This document shows positions 8,651 through 16,038 of a stretch of 64,000 bases of DNA, piece after piece (the stretch's first letter is position 1; every line of letters starts with the position of its first letter). The DNA comes from Bacteroidaceae bacterium (GTDB lineage: Bacteria > Bacteroidota > Bacteroidia > Bacteroidales > Bacteroidaceae). The position numbers and the translations under genes are program-made. The notes under the pieces were generated by a model. The model was not told where the DNA came from. It saw nothing but the letters and a program-made list of their open reading frames with translations, and did not search any database. The stretch lies in contig JAFUVE010000006.1 in NCBI GenBank assembly GCA_017483765.1, forward strand, positions 19,138-83,137, given 5' to 3'.

Positions 8651-9637
8651 ATGAAAGCCGTAGTAGACGATAAAATACCCTATATCCGCGGACAGATAGA
8701 GCAGCTCGTAGGCGAGGTGGTCTATCTGGCTGGTAGTGCCATATCCAAAGACGACGTGAAAGATGCCGACGTCCTCATTGTCCGCACACGCACACAGTGT
8801 GACCGCCAGCTGCTGGAAGGCAGCCGTGTGGGACTGGTGGTGACCGCCACCATCGGTTACGACCATCTCGACACCGGCTATCTCGACTCGGCTGGCATCC
8901 GCTGGACCAACTGTCCGGGCTGCAATGCGTCGTCCGTATGCCAGTACGTGCACAACTCGCTGCTTGCCACTGGATATTTGCAGCCAGGACTGACTGTCGG
9001 AGTTGTGGGTGTGGGGCATGTAGGCACCCTCGTGGCCGACGACCTCGAACGATGCGGCATGCGTGTGCTGCGCTGCGACCCGCCAAAGGGCGAGCCCGCC
9101 ACGCTTGATGAGATTGCCCGCCAGGCCGACATCATCACCTTCCATACGCCGCTCACACGCGACGGGGAACACCCCACATGGCACCTGGCTGACGACGGAT
9201 TTTTCCACAGTTTACAACGAAAACCGCTTGTCATCAACTCCAGCCGCGGGGCTGTCGTCGATAACGACGCCTGGCTTCGCGCCTTGGACGGAGGACTTGT
9301 GGCCGATGCCGTTGTCGACACATGGGAAGGAGAACCGGCACTCAACCAGGAACTACTCAGCAAGGCAGTTATCGCCACGCCGCATATCGCAGGATACTCA
9401 GCCGACGGGAAGGCCAACGCCACGCGTATGTCATTGCAGGCTGTCTGTGAATTCATCGGCAAGCCGTTCACACTCGACATCCAGCCACCCGGACTGCCCG
9501 ACGGTTTTTCCTACGGAGAAGAGACCGAAGGACCACTGAGGCTCTACGACCCGCGTGTGGACACTGCTCAGCTGAAAGCGAACCCCGGGACATTCGAATA
9601 TTTCAGGGGACACTATCCGCTGCGGAGAGAGAGATGA
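8651..9637 (+). CDS. pdxB: Erythronate-4-phosphate dehydrogenase
   Basis: The 328-residue protein fits the D-2-hydroxyacid dehydrogenase fold: the N-terminal MKAVVDDKIPYIRGQIE and DVLIVRTRTQCDRQLLEG are typical of PdxB, and the NAD-binding loop GVVGVGHVG is at 117-125. Catalytic-domain motifs NSSRGAVVDNDAWLRAL and ATPHIAGYSADGKANAT follow. PdxB oxidises 4-phospho-D-erythronate in the DXP-independent route to pyridoxal phosphate. The protein is about 50 residues shorter than the E. coli enzyme, so the C-terminal dimerisation domain is reduced. Its ATG is directly preceded by AACTAAAA-type low-complexity repeats without a Shine-Dalgarno site. Other vitamin B6 genes are not in the window. Confidence 0.88.
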   Translation: MKAVVDDKIPYIRGQIEQLVGEVVYLAGSAISKDDVKDADVLIVRTRTQCDRQLLEGSRVGLVVTATIGYDHLDTGYLDSAGIRWTNCPGCNASSVCQYVHNSLLATGYLQPGLTVGVVGVGHVGTLVADDLERCGMRVLRCDPPKGEPATLDEIARQADIITFHTPLTRDGEHPTWHLADDGFFHSLQRKPLVINSSRGAVVDNDAWLRALDGGLVADAVVDTWEGEPALNQELLSKAVIATPHIAGYSADGKANATRMSLQAVCEFIGKPFTLDIQPPGLPDGFSYGEETEGPLRLYDPRVDTAQLKANPGTFEYFRGHYPLRRER

Positions 9638-9754
9638 CAAATTTTTCCGAAGACGGCAGAGTGGCAACAGGCATCATACATGGCATCAAACATTTTCGCC
9701 CCGCGGCAAACATCAGTTGGCTGCGGGGCGAAATGGTTTTCTGACATGTTTGTG

Positions 9755-10189
9755 TCACTTTTTGTCGATGGGCATAATTCTGTGCTTTTGCTTGATGGGC
9801 AAGGTCGTGAAGATGTCGCCGGCAGTGACGATGAAAGAGACGACACGGTCGGCGTCGGTGTTGTTCTTCTCAAAAGCCACAGTGAGCTTGTTTCCCGACA
9901 TGTTCGCGTCAAACCAATCCGTCTGCAGCCGATGGGTGTCGTCATCCTTGGTGATGATGCTTCCGGTACTGTACTGCACCTGTGCAATCCATGGCGCGGT
10001 GTAGTTCTTGCATGTGAAGTGCACGGTTTCATCCTCAGGTTCTACGACGAAATATCCTTCCTCCATGGTGATATTTCCGCTGGCCACCCATTCCATGGGT
10101 TCCCAGTCTCCGTATTTTTCTTCGTCCGACGAACAACTGCATATCAGCAAAGGGGCTGAGATAAGCAGTAATAAGAGTGATTGTTTCAT
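9755..10189 (-). CDS. Small lipoprotein, possibly BACON-like
   Basis: The 144-residue product has a lipoprotein signal (LLLLLISAPLLICSC, Cys near residue 19) followed by SSDEEKYGDWEP. The rest is a single beta-rich domain with TCKNYTAPWIAQVQY, NNTDADRVVSFIVTAGD and similar alternation; the N-A-D-R-V-V-S-F-I-V-T-A strand recalls BACON or other Ig-like domains of Bacteroidetes surface proteins, but the match is weak. It is the last gene of the probable operon that starts with the ECF sigma factor at 15760. It ends about 110 bp from the convergent pdxB. Function unknown. Confidence 0.75.
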   Translation of the reverse strand: MKQSLLLLLISAPLLICSCSSDEEKYGDWEPMEWVASGNITMEEGYFVVEPEDETVHFTCKNYTAPWIAQVQYSTGSIITKDDDTHRLQTDWFDANMSGNKLTVAFEKNNTDADRVVSFIVTAGDIFTTLPIKQKHRIMPIDKK

Positions 10190-10225
10190 GTTTGTTGTGA
10201 GTTTTCAGTTTTTAGTTTTCAGTTT

Positions 10226-10366
10226 TTAGTGGGTTGCTTCCTTTTGAATGGTTTCTCCATTGTCGAAAGGTCCGATGTTCCATTGTGGCTCGTCGTCCTC
10301 CTTTTGGCATGACGAAATGGCTACTATCGAGATGAAAGCCCAAATGATTAACGAAAGAAGTCTCAT
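10226..10366 (-). CDS. 46-residue lipoprotein
   Basis: A short frame from ATG at 10364-10366 to TAA at 10226-10228 encodes MRLLSLIIWAFISIVAISSC followed by QKEDDEPQWNIGPFDNGETI and a short tail. The hydrophobic segment with ISSC is a good lipobox, and the acidic DDE after Cys resembles surface-export signals of Bacteroidetes lipoproteins. It sits between the PI-PLC-like gene and the 144-residue lipoprotein, in the same direction. Because it is so short it would be missed by most gene callers. Function unknown; it could be a remnant of a longer lipoprotein. Confidence 0.6.
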   Translation of the reverse strand: MRLLSLIIWAFISIVAISSCQKEDDEPQWNIGPFDNGETIQKEATH

Positions 10367-10414
10367 AATATTATAGTTTTCAGTTATCAGTTTTCAGTTT
10401 TTAGTTTTCAGTTG

Positions 10415-10468
10415 GTCGGACAAGTCGGACAAGTCGGACGGGTCTGACAGGTCTGACTGGTCAGACTC
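10415..10468. repeat. 9-bp tandem array, 6 units (GTCnGACnn)
   Basis: Six 9-bp units: GTCGGACAA twice, then GTCGGACGG, GTCTGACAG, GTCTGACTG, GTCAGACTC. The array lies just downstream of the PI-PLC-like gene. The same unit type recurs at 12095-12175 and 13531-13611. Confidence 0.95.
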
Positions 10469-10475
10469 ATCTTTT

Positions 10476-12065
10476 TTATTCTGTTGGCTTCTGTTTGAAG
10501 TTTTGCTGGATCAGTGCTTTGACCAATTCCATGCCCTGAGTCGGATGGACAGTGATGCCAGTGTATCCTCTGGACTGGTCAACCCCAGCGAAGTCAGCGA
10601 AAAGGATGCCTACGGGGCCTACGTTGTACTCGTTGTTGAGAAAGTTGAATGCCACCATGTTCTTTTCCTCTGCATTTGCACGGTAAGTGTCTGATGCCCC
10701 CGATCTGTTACATGATGATGCGAAATTGAATACCCATACCGGCAGTTCGGCGCCCATGTCGCGGCCGGTTGCTTCTTTCAGCATATTCCTCACACTGAAC
10801 CCACTTTCACTATGTCCGTAGACTTCCTCGTCTTGAATCCAAAGAGGACTGCGGGTGCCTTTCAAGTTGACAATCATACCTTTCTGTTGTTCTTCGAAGA
10901 AAGGACTTCTGCTCCAATTCTCGAAGAAGGCTCCGACCGGCCAGGTGGAATACTTGTAAGGCGAGAAGACAAGGATTTTTCCTCTCAACTCATCCACCGA
11001 GAGCCTTGCATCGAACTGCGCGAACATGCCGTTGTATTCCTCGCTGTGCAGAAGTCTGTTGAACTGCTGTCCCCATTTACTGATTTGAGAGCCTTCTCCT
11101 TGGGGCTTGTCTGCCACCACGATGGCAAATTCCGTGGGATTCTGGCTGACCAGGCTTGTCAGACGCCGGAAGGCATCGCTGGCAAGCATGGTCGTGGCCA
11201 CGCTTCCGCTGTGGCATCGCAGTTCTCCATCTTCATCGAGCTGGAAAGAGAAGGTGAAAGCTCTCACTCCGGCTTTCCACAACTCTTCGACCGTGAGATC
11301 CTGTGTGCGTCCTATCAGGTTTCCGTAATTGTATCTGCATGGTCCCCAGGCATCGAATCCAGTCCAAGGCTCAGCTGTGGCCGCATTGTGGGCACCTGGA
11401 ATGGAGAGGTCTGCCACGAGCCTCTGTCCGTCGAGACGCGACATCCAGTCGTGGTTATCCTCTTCCGTCTTGAACTCATTGAAATAATCCGGGTCGTAGG
11501 CTTCTTCTATATTTTCCTGACTGAGCCTGTTCCATGCTTCAAGCAGAAATAGATAATCTTTGCCCCTTCCGTCTTGGAGCGTTATGCCGCCGTTGAGTCC
11601 CTGTGCGTTGATGGTTTTGCCAGACAGGCGGAAAACCTGTTGCTTGGGGTAATGAGGGGTCCATTCGTTGTCGAGCTCTATGTGGATAGACGCGTCGAAG
11701 GAGTTGGTGGTGTAGGAGAATTTGGCGCTATAGTTGTCGCCCCATCGCATGACCAGCCGTGGAACTTCGTCGTCAGAGAAAAAATAGCGGCAGAAATGCC
11801 CTTGCGTCTTGCTGTCGAACTGATAGACATCCAGCACGTGGGCATAGTCTACAGATGGTGTCTCGGCATACGACCCTTGCATAGCCATTGCTGTACCCTT
11901 TGCGTCGTAGGCGCAGTACCAGAGGCCTCTCCATATTCTATCGTAAACTGTCTGCGGAATTTCCGGAAGTGGAATTTCCGGGTCGTCATCATCGCTTCTG
12001 GTGCATCCGGCAAGCGTAGGCACCAGGAGAGAAAGTAGGATGACATATATAAAATAACGATGCAT
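10476..12065 (-). CDS. Lipoprotein with PI-PLC X-like phosphodiesterase domain
   Basis: The 529-residue product has a lipobox (VPTLAGC, Cys about residue 20) followed by TRSDDDD, a likely surface-export signal. Residues about 25-190 are a beta-rich region of unknown type. From about 210 the PI-PLC X-like TIM barrel starts: LVADLSIPGAHNAAT holds the first catalytic His and LRCHSG the second; GVRAFTFSFQ and the later LRGKILVFSPYKYS are other barrel strands. Such enzymes cut phosphatidylinositol or related phosphodiester lipids; bacterial members can target host membranes or GPI anchors. It lies in the sigma/anti-sigma operon after the serpin, with a 9-bp repeat array on each side. Catalytic acid/base positions beyond the two His were not checked. 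Confidence 0.8.
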   Translation of the reverse strand: MHRYFIYVILLSLLVPTLAGCTRSDDDDPEIPLPEIPQTVYDRIWRGLWYCAYDAKGTAMAMQGSYAETPSVDYAHVLDVYQFDSKTQGHFCRYFFSDDEVPRLVMRWGDNYSAKFSYTTNSFDASIHIELDNEWTPHYPKQQVFRLSGKTINAQGLNGGITLQDGRGKDYLFLLEAWNRLSQENIEEAYDPDYFNEFKTEEDNHDWMSRLDGQRLVADLSIPGAHNAATAEPWTGFDAWGPCRYNYGNLIGRTQDLTVEELWKAGVRAFTFSFQLDEDGELRCHSGSVATTMLASDAFRRLTSLVSQNPTEFAIVVADKPQGEGSQISKWGQQFNRLLHSEEYNGMFAQFDARLSVDELRGKILVFSPYKYSTWPVGAFFENWSRSPFFEEQQKGMIVNLKGTRSPLWIQDEEVYGHSESGFSVRNMLKEATGRDMGAELPVWVFNFASSCNRSGASDTYRANAEEKNMVAFNFLNNEYNVGPVGILFADFAGVDQSRGYTGITVHPTQGMELVKALIQQNFKQKPTE

Positions 12066-12094
12066 AGTGGTTGTCTGTTTTTTTTGTTTTTGTT

Positions 12095-12175
12095 GTCGGA
12101 CTCGTCAGACAGGTCCGACCAGTCCGACTTGTCCGACTTGTCCGACTGGTCTGACCTGTCCGACCGGTCTGACTT
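12095..12175. repeat. 9-bp tandem array, 9 units (GTCnGACnn)
   Basis: Nine consecutive units from GTCGGACTC to GTCTGACTT, fixed GTC-n-GAC core with variable third and last two bases. It fills most of the spacer between the serpin gene and the PI-PLC-like gene. Confidence 0.95.
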
Positions 12176-12196
12176 GATTGATTATTCTCCTACTTC

Positions 12197-13483
12197 TTAG
12201 TCTCCCATGTAAGATCCCATGAAGAGGATGGTGCCTGAGGTGGATTCCTGGATGAGGTAGGCGAACGGACGGTCGGCGATGAAGTCGGATGGTGGCTCAT
12301 TGGCTAATTCATATCCTCCAGCTACAGTGACAGCTGCCACTTTCGTCCCTTCCTCGTTGACCTCGATTTTTGCTGCCTGCTTGAACAGGTTGACAAAGAG
12401 GTTCTTGTCCGTGATGTTCGGGAACTCAGCTTCCGTTGAGAAAGCCTTGGTAATTCCCATGTTCTTCAGATGGTCGATAAGGTTGATGTCGGCCGATGTG
12501 GTGAAGCGTGGAATCTTCACGGTGATGCTGTACGGATACATGTCTGCTTTTATCATCTTGAAGGTCTCGGCGTCCAGGTTGCTGAGCATCTGGCTGACCG
12601 TGACATCGCGGTCGGGGAGCATTAGGAACATCTGGAAGGCTCCGCTGGAGTAGGGCAGGCAGACGCACGAGAAGTCCTTGAGATGGGTCCAGAGAATCAT
12701 CGCATTACGGAACATCATAGGTTTGATAATCTGTGTGCCGTTTTCCTTCGTGAATGTCTCTTCTTTGGTGTGCTTCGGGTTGAAGCGGTCGGTCCATGTG
12801 GCCTTGAAGTAAATGGCGTTGAGCAGGTAAAGCAATTCATCAGGTTTTGTTTTGTCGAGGATTTTCGTGATGGTGTTTTCCGTTTGGTCGGCACACCATT
12901 TGTTGATTGTACCGACAGCCGAAGGGGAGGAGAAGTCGAGTGACTGAGCAGCAGCCTTATAGTAGTTCTGCATGTCCTGGGCAAAGCCGGACTTCAGCTG
13001 TACGTTCTCCGCTGCGTTGACGAAAATGGCATTGGCGATGTTGAGCTTGACGTTGGGGTCTACTTTTGGCGCGTTCTCGATGAGGTTGGCGCAGAACTCG
13101 TTGACGGCTGTCTTGTCGGCATCATTGAAGCCCATCGCGTCCATGATTTGCTGTGCCGTCTCTCCTTCAGCGCCGTCGTTGAGCATGCCGAGCACGAAGG
13201 ACACGCTCAGCGGGGAGAGCACCTGGCTCTTTTTCTTGTCATACGTTTCCTTGAAGAGCTTGAAGGAGAAGTCGTTGACCGCATTCACATAACTTTTCTG
13301 GGCATCGGTCAGTTTGATTGGGTTTTTCTTCGGAATCATGTCGACGACGGTCTCTTCTTTTTCATAGGCATTTTGTTCCTGATTTTGTGGAAGCTCGTTT
13401 TCCTTCTCGTCATCGTCGGAGCATGAGAGAAGCGGTGCAGCTGCGAAAAGCAGCAGGCAGGGGATTAAAAGTAGATGTTTCAT
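12197..13483 (-). CDS. Lipoprotein serpin (serine/cysteine protease inhibitor)
   Basis: The 428-residue product has a lipobox (APLLSC) then SDDDEKENE, suggesting anchoring on the outer membrane surface. The serpin fold begins near residue 60 (NDFSFKLFKETYDKKKSQVLSPLSVSFVLGMLNDGA) and contains NAIYFKATWTDRFNP, MFLMLPDRDVTV and VKIPRFTTSADINL. The reactive loop follows the hinge EEGTKVAAVTVA, with small residues expected of an inhibitory serpin, and ends before FIADRPFAYLIQESTSGTILFMG. A related inhibitory serpin, miropin, is known in Tannerella. The loop (about GGYELANEPPSD) makes the exact P1 site uncertain. It probably protects the cell from host or community proteases. The gene lies between the anti-sigma/barrel gene and the PI-PLC-like gene. 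Confidence 0.92.
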   Translation of the reverse strand: MKHLLLIPCLLLFAAAPLLSCSDDDEKENELPQNQEQNAYEKEETVVDMIPKKNPIKLTDAQKSYVNAVNDFSFKLFKETYDKKKSQVLSPLSVSFVLGMLNDGAEGETAQQIMDAMGFNDADKTAVNEFCANLIENAPKVDPNVKLNIANAIFVNAAENVQLKSGFAQDMQNYYKAAAQSLDFSSPSAVGTINKWCADQTENTITKILDKTKPDELLYLLNAIYFKATWTDRFNPKHTKEETFTKENGTQIIKPMMFRNAMILWTHLKDFSCVCLPYSSGAFQMFLMLPDRDVTVSQMLSNLDAETFKMIKADMYPYSITVKIPRFTTSADINLIDHLKNMGITKAFSTEAEFPNITDKNLFVNLFKQAAKIEVNEEGTKVAAVTVAGGYELANEPPSDFIADRPFAYLIQESTSGTILFMGSYMGD

Positions 13484-13530
13484 GATGTTATAGTTTTTAG
13501 TTTTTAGTTTTCAGTTATCAGTTTTAGTTG

Positions 13531-13611
13531 GTCAGACTGGTCGGACAAGTCAGACTGGTCGGACAGGTCAGACTGGTCGGACAGGTCAGACAGGTCCGAC
13601 CCGTCAGACAT
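13531..13611. repeat. 9-bp tandem array, 9 units (GTCnGACnn)
   Basis: Nine units beginning GTCAGACTG, GTCGGACAA and ending GTCAGACAT, immediately after the stop of the anti-sigma/barrel gene. Same length as the array at 12095-12175. Confidence 0.95.
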
Positions 13612-13619
13612 CAATCTGT

Positions 13620-15191
13620 TTATTTGATGTTGAGGCGCAGTCCGAGGGAGAGGTTGAGTCCGACGGGATAGTCGCCGTAGAAAGTATGCACAGAAGTGCT
13701 GTTCTTGATGTGGTAGGACAGTCCGGGCTCGGCATAGACGCTGAATGTGCGGTTGAGCTTGAATTCCGCTCCTGCGGCTGCGTTGAGCGAGAACTGCAGG
13801 GGATGGATATGGATGTCCTTGGTTTCGATGGATTTCTGAAACTTGAAGTTCATCTCTCTGATGGTCTGCTCTCCCTTGAACATCTTTTCTGCCATGATTC
13901 CGGCAGACGCGTAGATGTTGAACCGTCGGTTCTGCCAGATGCTGTAGCTTATATTGACGGGGATGCCGATGTAGTTGAGCTGTTGCTTGGTCTGGTGCCA
14001 TTTTTCGTAGTTTTCCTTTCCGTCAGATATGTCGGAGCTCTGGCGGGTGTAGGTGAGTCCGCCTTCTATGCTCCACCGGGCGTTCAGACGGTAGCTGACC
14101 ATGATGCCGAAACGCAGCGGCTGATGGTGACGGACGTTTTCTTCGCCCTTCTGTTCCGTCTTGACCTTTCTTGGCGACAGTTTTCCGTCTGAATCGTCTT
14201 TGTCGGGGTCGTCGCTGCCCCCCGGGTTATCCGGTTTGTCGGAGTCGTTGCCGCCCGGCTTTTCAGGGTCGTTTAGCGGGTCGTCTCCAAAGTGTTCGTA
14301 GACAGCTGGATTTTCAAATATACTCGATGGTGAGCCACCCAATCCATTGTTGGCGAAGAATGCCTTGGCCATGAGCTTGGGAGCGTCTGTCGGCGATGTG
14401 TTTTGTCCTTCTGTGGTAGTGGCAAGGGCGGGGAGCTGGCGTGCCGGCCTTTGGGGATTTCGTCCTGATGGTTGTTGGCTGTCGGGCTTTCTGTTGTCCT
14501 GTGCCGTGATCTCCGATGGCTTGACGGCCGTGGAGATTGCAGGAGGAGTGTTGTCTTCCGGTTTGTGGGGAGAAAGTCCGGTGTCTTTTTCCTGCGGCTC
14601 AGTTTCGGCCAGGAGTTGCGGCTGGTTTTCTGTTTCTGTATGGCTATCCGAATGTCTGTTTTCTGCTACAAGAGGGAGTCCGGATGTGCGGTCAGCTTCT
14701 TTGCTGTCGGTCATGCCTTGAGGTCTCGCAGAATTTCTTGCTTTCTCATGGCTGAGACGCAGGCCGGCGTCATTGTCTGGCTTGCTCTGGGCGGAGAGCT
14801 GCTGGGGCGTTTGCCTTGATATTGAAGGAACCGCATCGGACGAAGTTTCCGGGTGCGTTTCGGACGGGAGTTCAGCAGTTGTCGTTGTGTCTGTCGGATC
14901 CGTTCCAGTGGCTGGTGCGGTTGTTCCTTGCGTTGCTGCTGGGACTGACTGTCTGGCTTGCCTTTTTGCGTCCTTGCTGTCTCCGTCGTTTCCGCTCAGC
15001 ATCCACCATGCACCGCTGGCAAGTAGCAGCACGATTGCGGCCGCTGCTCCTATCCGCTGCCATCTCTGCCGTCGTACGGAAGGCTGGTTCGATGCCAGGG
15101 CTGTCTCCAACGCATCCCACGACACGGCGGGCACCTCCATGCTGAAGTCGTCCAGCTTCTGGCGCATTTCTTTTATGGTCTGTTCGTTCAT
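13620..15191 (-). CDS. Anti-sigma / outer membrane barrel fusion (Dma-like)
   Basis: The start is the ATG at 15189-15191, whose bases overlap the stop of the sigma gene (ATGA); the frame is open further upstream only because it overlaps that gene. Residues 1-45 are a short charged segment (EMRQKLDDFSMEVPAVSWDAL) expected in the cytoplasm, 47-66 are one transmembrane helix, about 67-360 are a Pro/Thr/Asp/Ser-rich linker, and the last 150 residues are an outer membrane barrel (RFGIMVSYRLNARWSIEGGL ... LNLSLGLRLNIK). A chain reaching from cytoplasm to outer membrane fits the dual membrane-spanning anti-sigma factors (Dma) described in Bacteroides thetaiotaomicron, which control vesicle formation. 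Function here is inferred from architecture and the sigma neighbour. Confidence 0.8.
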   Translation of the reverse strand: MNEQTIKEMRQKLDDFSMEVPAVSWDALETALASNQPSVRRQRWQRIGAAAAIVLLLASGAWWMLSGNDGDSKDAKRQARQSVPAATQGTTAPATGTDPTDTTTTAELPSETHPETSSDAVPSISRQTPQQLSAQSKPDNDAGLRLSHEKARNSARPQGMTDSKEADRTSGLPLVAENRHSDSHTETENQPQLLAETEPQEKDTGLSPHKPEDNTPPAISTAVKPSEITAQDNRKPDSQQPSGRNPQRPARQLPALATTTEGQNTSPTDAPKLMAKAFFANNGLGGSPSSIFENPAVYEHFGDDPLNDPEKPGGNDSDKPDNPGGSDDPDKDDSDGKLSPRKVKTEQKGEENVRHHQPLRFGIMVSYRLNARWSIEGGLTYTRQSSDISDGKENYEKWHQTKQQLNYIGIPVNISYSIWQNRRFNIYASAGIMAEKMFKGEQTIREMNFKFQKSIETKDIHIHPLQFSLNAAAGAEFKLNRTFSVYAEPGLSYHIKNSTSVHTFYGDYPVGLNLSLGLRLNIK

Positions 15192-15760
15192 CGTGTTCTG
15201 CGTTTGGATTGTTGATAATCTTTGATTTTCTTCGACAGCAGGTTCTTGGCCTTGCTGAACTGAGAGGCTGAGGTGTCCTTCTTGATTCCGAGATGGTCGG
15301 CTATCTGCTGGTGCGACCACCCCTCAAACACAAAGAGGTTGAGCACGGTGCGGTAGCCAGTGGGCAGTTCCCGTATCAGCCGGTGCAATTCCTCGGGAGG
15401 GATGTCGCTGAGGGTGGCTTCTTCCTCTTCTGTCTCGTCGGCTATGTTCTGGCTGAGCGGCGCCAGCTCATGCAGCTTACGCTCTTTGAGGAATTTCAGC
15501 GACTGGTTGACGGCAATGCGTGTGGTCCATGCCTTCAAGGAGCCCTCGCCTTTGTATCGGAACTGTGAAACGTGGGACAGGATGCTGACGAGCGTGTCCT
15601 GCACCACGTCTTTCAGGTCTTCGTCGTCTGCCACATACCGGGCGCATACGGCCGTGAGTTTTCCAGCGTAGAGGGTATAGAATTCCCTAAGGGCGGCTTT
15701 GTCGCCACCCTGCAGCTGCCTCGCAAGGCGTTCCTCGTTATGTCCCGATTGTCGTTGCAC
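15188..15760 (-). CDS. ECF-type RNA polymerase sigma factor
   Basis: The 190-residue protein has sigma region 2 (ALREFYTLYAGKLTAVCARYVADDEDLKDVVQDTLV, with the D-A/D-x-D-V-V-Q-D helix) at about 23-60 and region 4 (LPTGYRTVLNLFVFEGWSHQQIADHLGIKKDTSASQFSKAKNLL) at about 130-175. It is the first gene of a minus-strand operon; its stop overlaps the start of the anti-sigma/barrel gene by 4 bp (ATGA), so the two are translationally coupled. Likely released from its membrane partner by an outer membrane signal and then transcribing its own operon, including serpin and lipoproteins. No TAnnTTTG box was seen upstream, which fits a self-directed ECF promoter. Confidence 0.92.
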   Translation of the reverse strand: MQRQSGHNEERLARQLQGGDKAALREFYTLYAGKLTAVCARYVADDEDLKDVVQDTLVSILSHVSQFRYKGEGSLKAWTTRIAVNQSLKFLKERKLHELAPLSQNIADETEEEEATLSDIPPEELHRLIRELPTGYRTVLNLFVFEGWSHQQIADHLGIKKDTSASQFSKAKNLLSKKIKDYQQSKRRTR

Positions 15761-15950
15761 GCGTCTGTCTGTCGGACAAGATTTTGATGTTTTTGCCCTT
15801 ATAAATCTAAAAATTCGAAAAACTTGCCTGAAAAAAGAATAAATTTAAGGTGAGAACAAAAAAACAGTGGCTTAGAAATTGAGAATGGTGATTTTTTGGA
15901 TTTTGCCGAGGTTGTTCCATATATTGTTTACACCCGTCTTTGGGCATCGA

Positions 15951-15987
15951 ACCCTCGACGGCTGGCGCGGACGAGACGTCCACGCCC
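15951..15987 (-). repeat. Diverged copy of a dispersed GTGGACGTCTCGTCCG repeat
   Basis: On the minus strand the segment contains GTGGACGTCTCGTCCGCGCC. Better conserved relatives are at 58812-58854 and 61667-61710, where the words GTGG-CGTC, CCGCACGAACGACC and GCGAAGCACGGTCAA follow each other. The copy here is decayed at its end. Confidence 0.4.
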
Positions 15988-16038
15988 CCAGTGCAGGCTG
16001 GTTTCGGTGTGGTTTTCTGGATTGGATAGGCCCTCCTG

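Noticed and set aside
8339-9208. 289-codon minus-strand frame with HFSFFIFHSS repeats
   Set aside because: Antisense to pdxB and to the 28-bp repeat; the repeated residues reflect the DNA repeat.
13504-14001. Minus-strand frame with SDLSDQ tail
   Set aside because: It is a shadow of the anti-sigma/barrel gene running into the 9-bp array; the SDQ residues come from the GTCnGACnn units.
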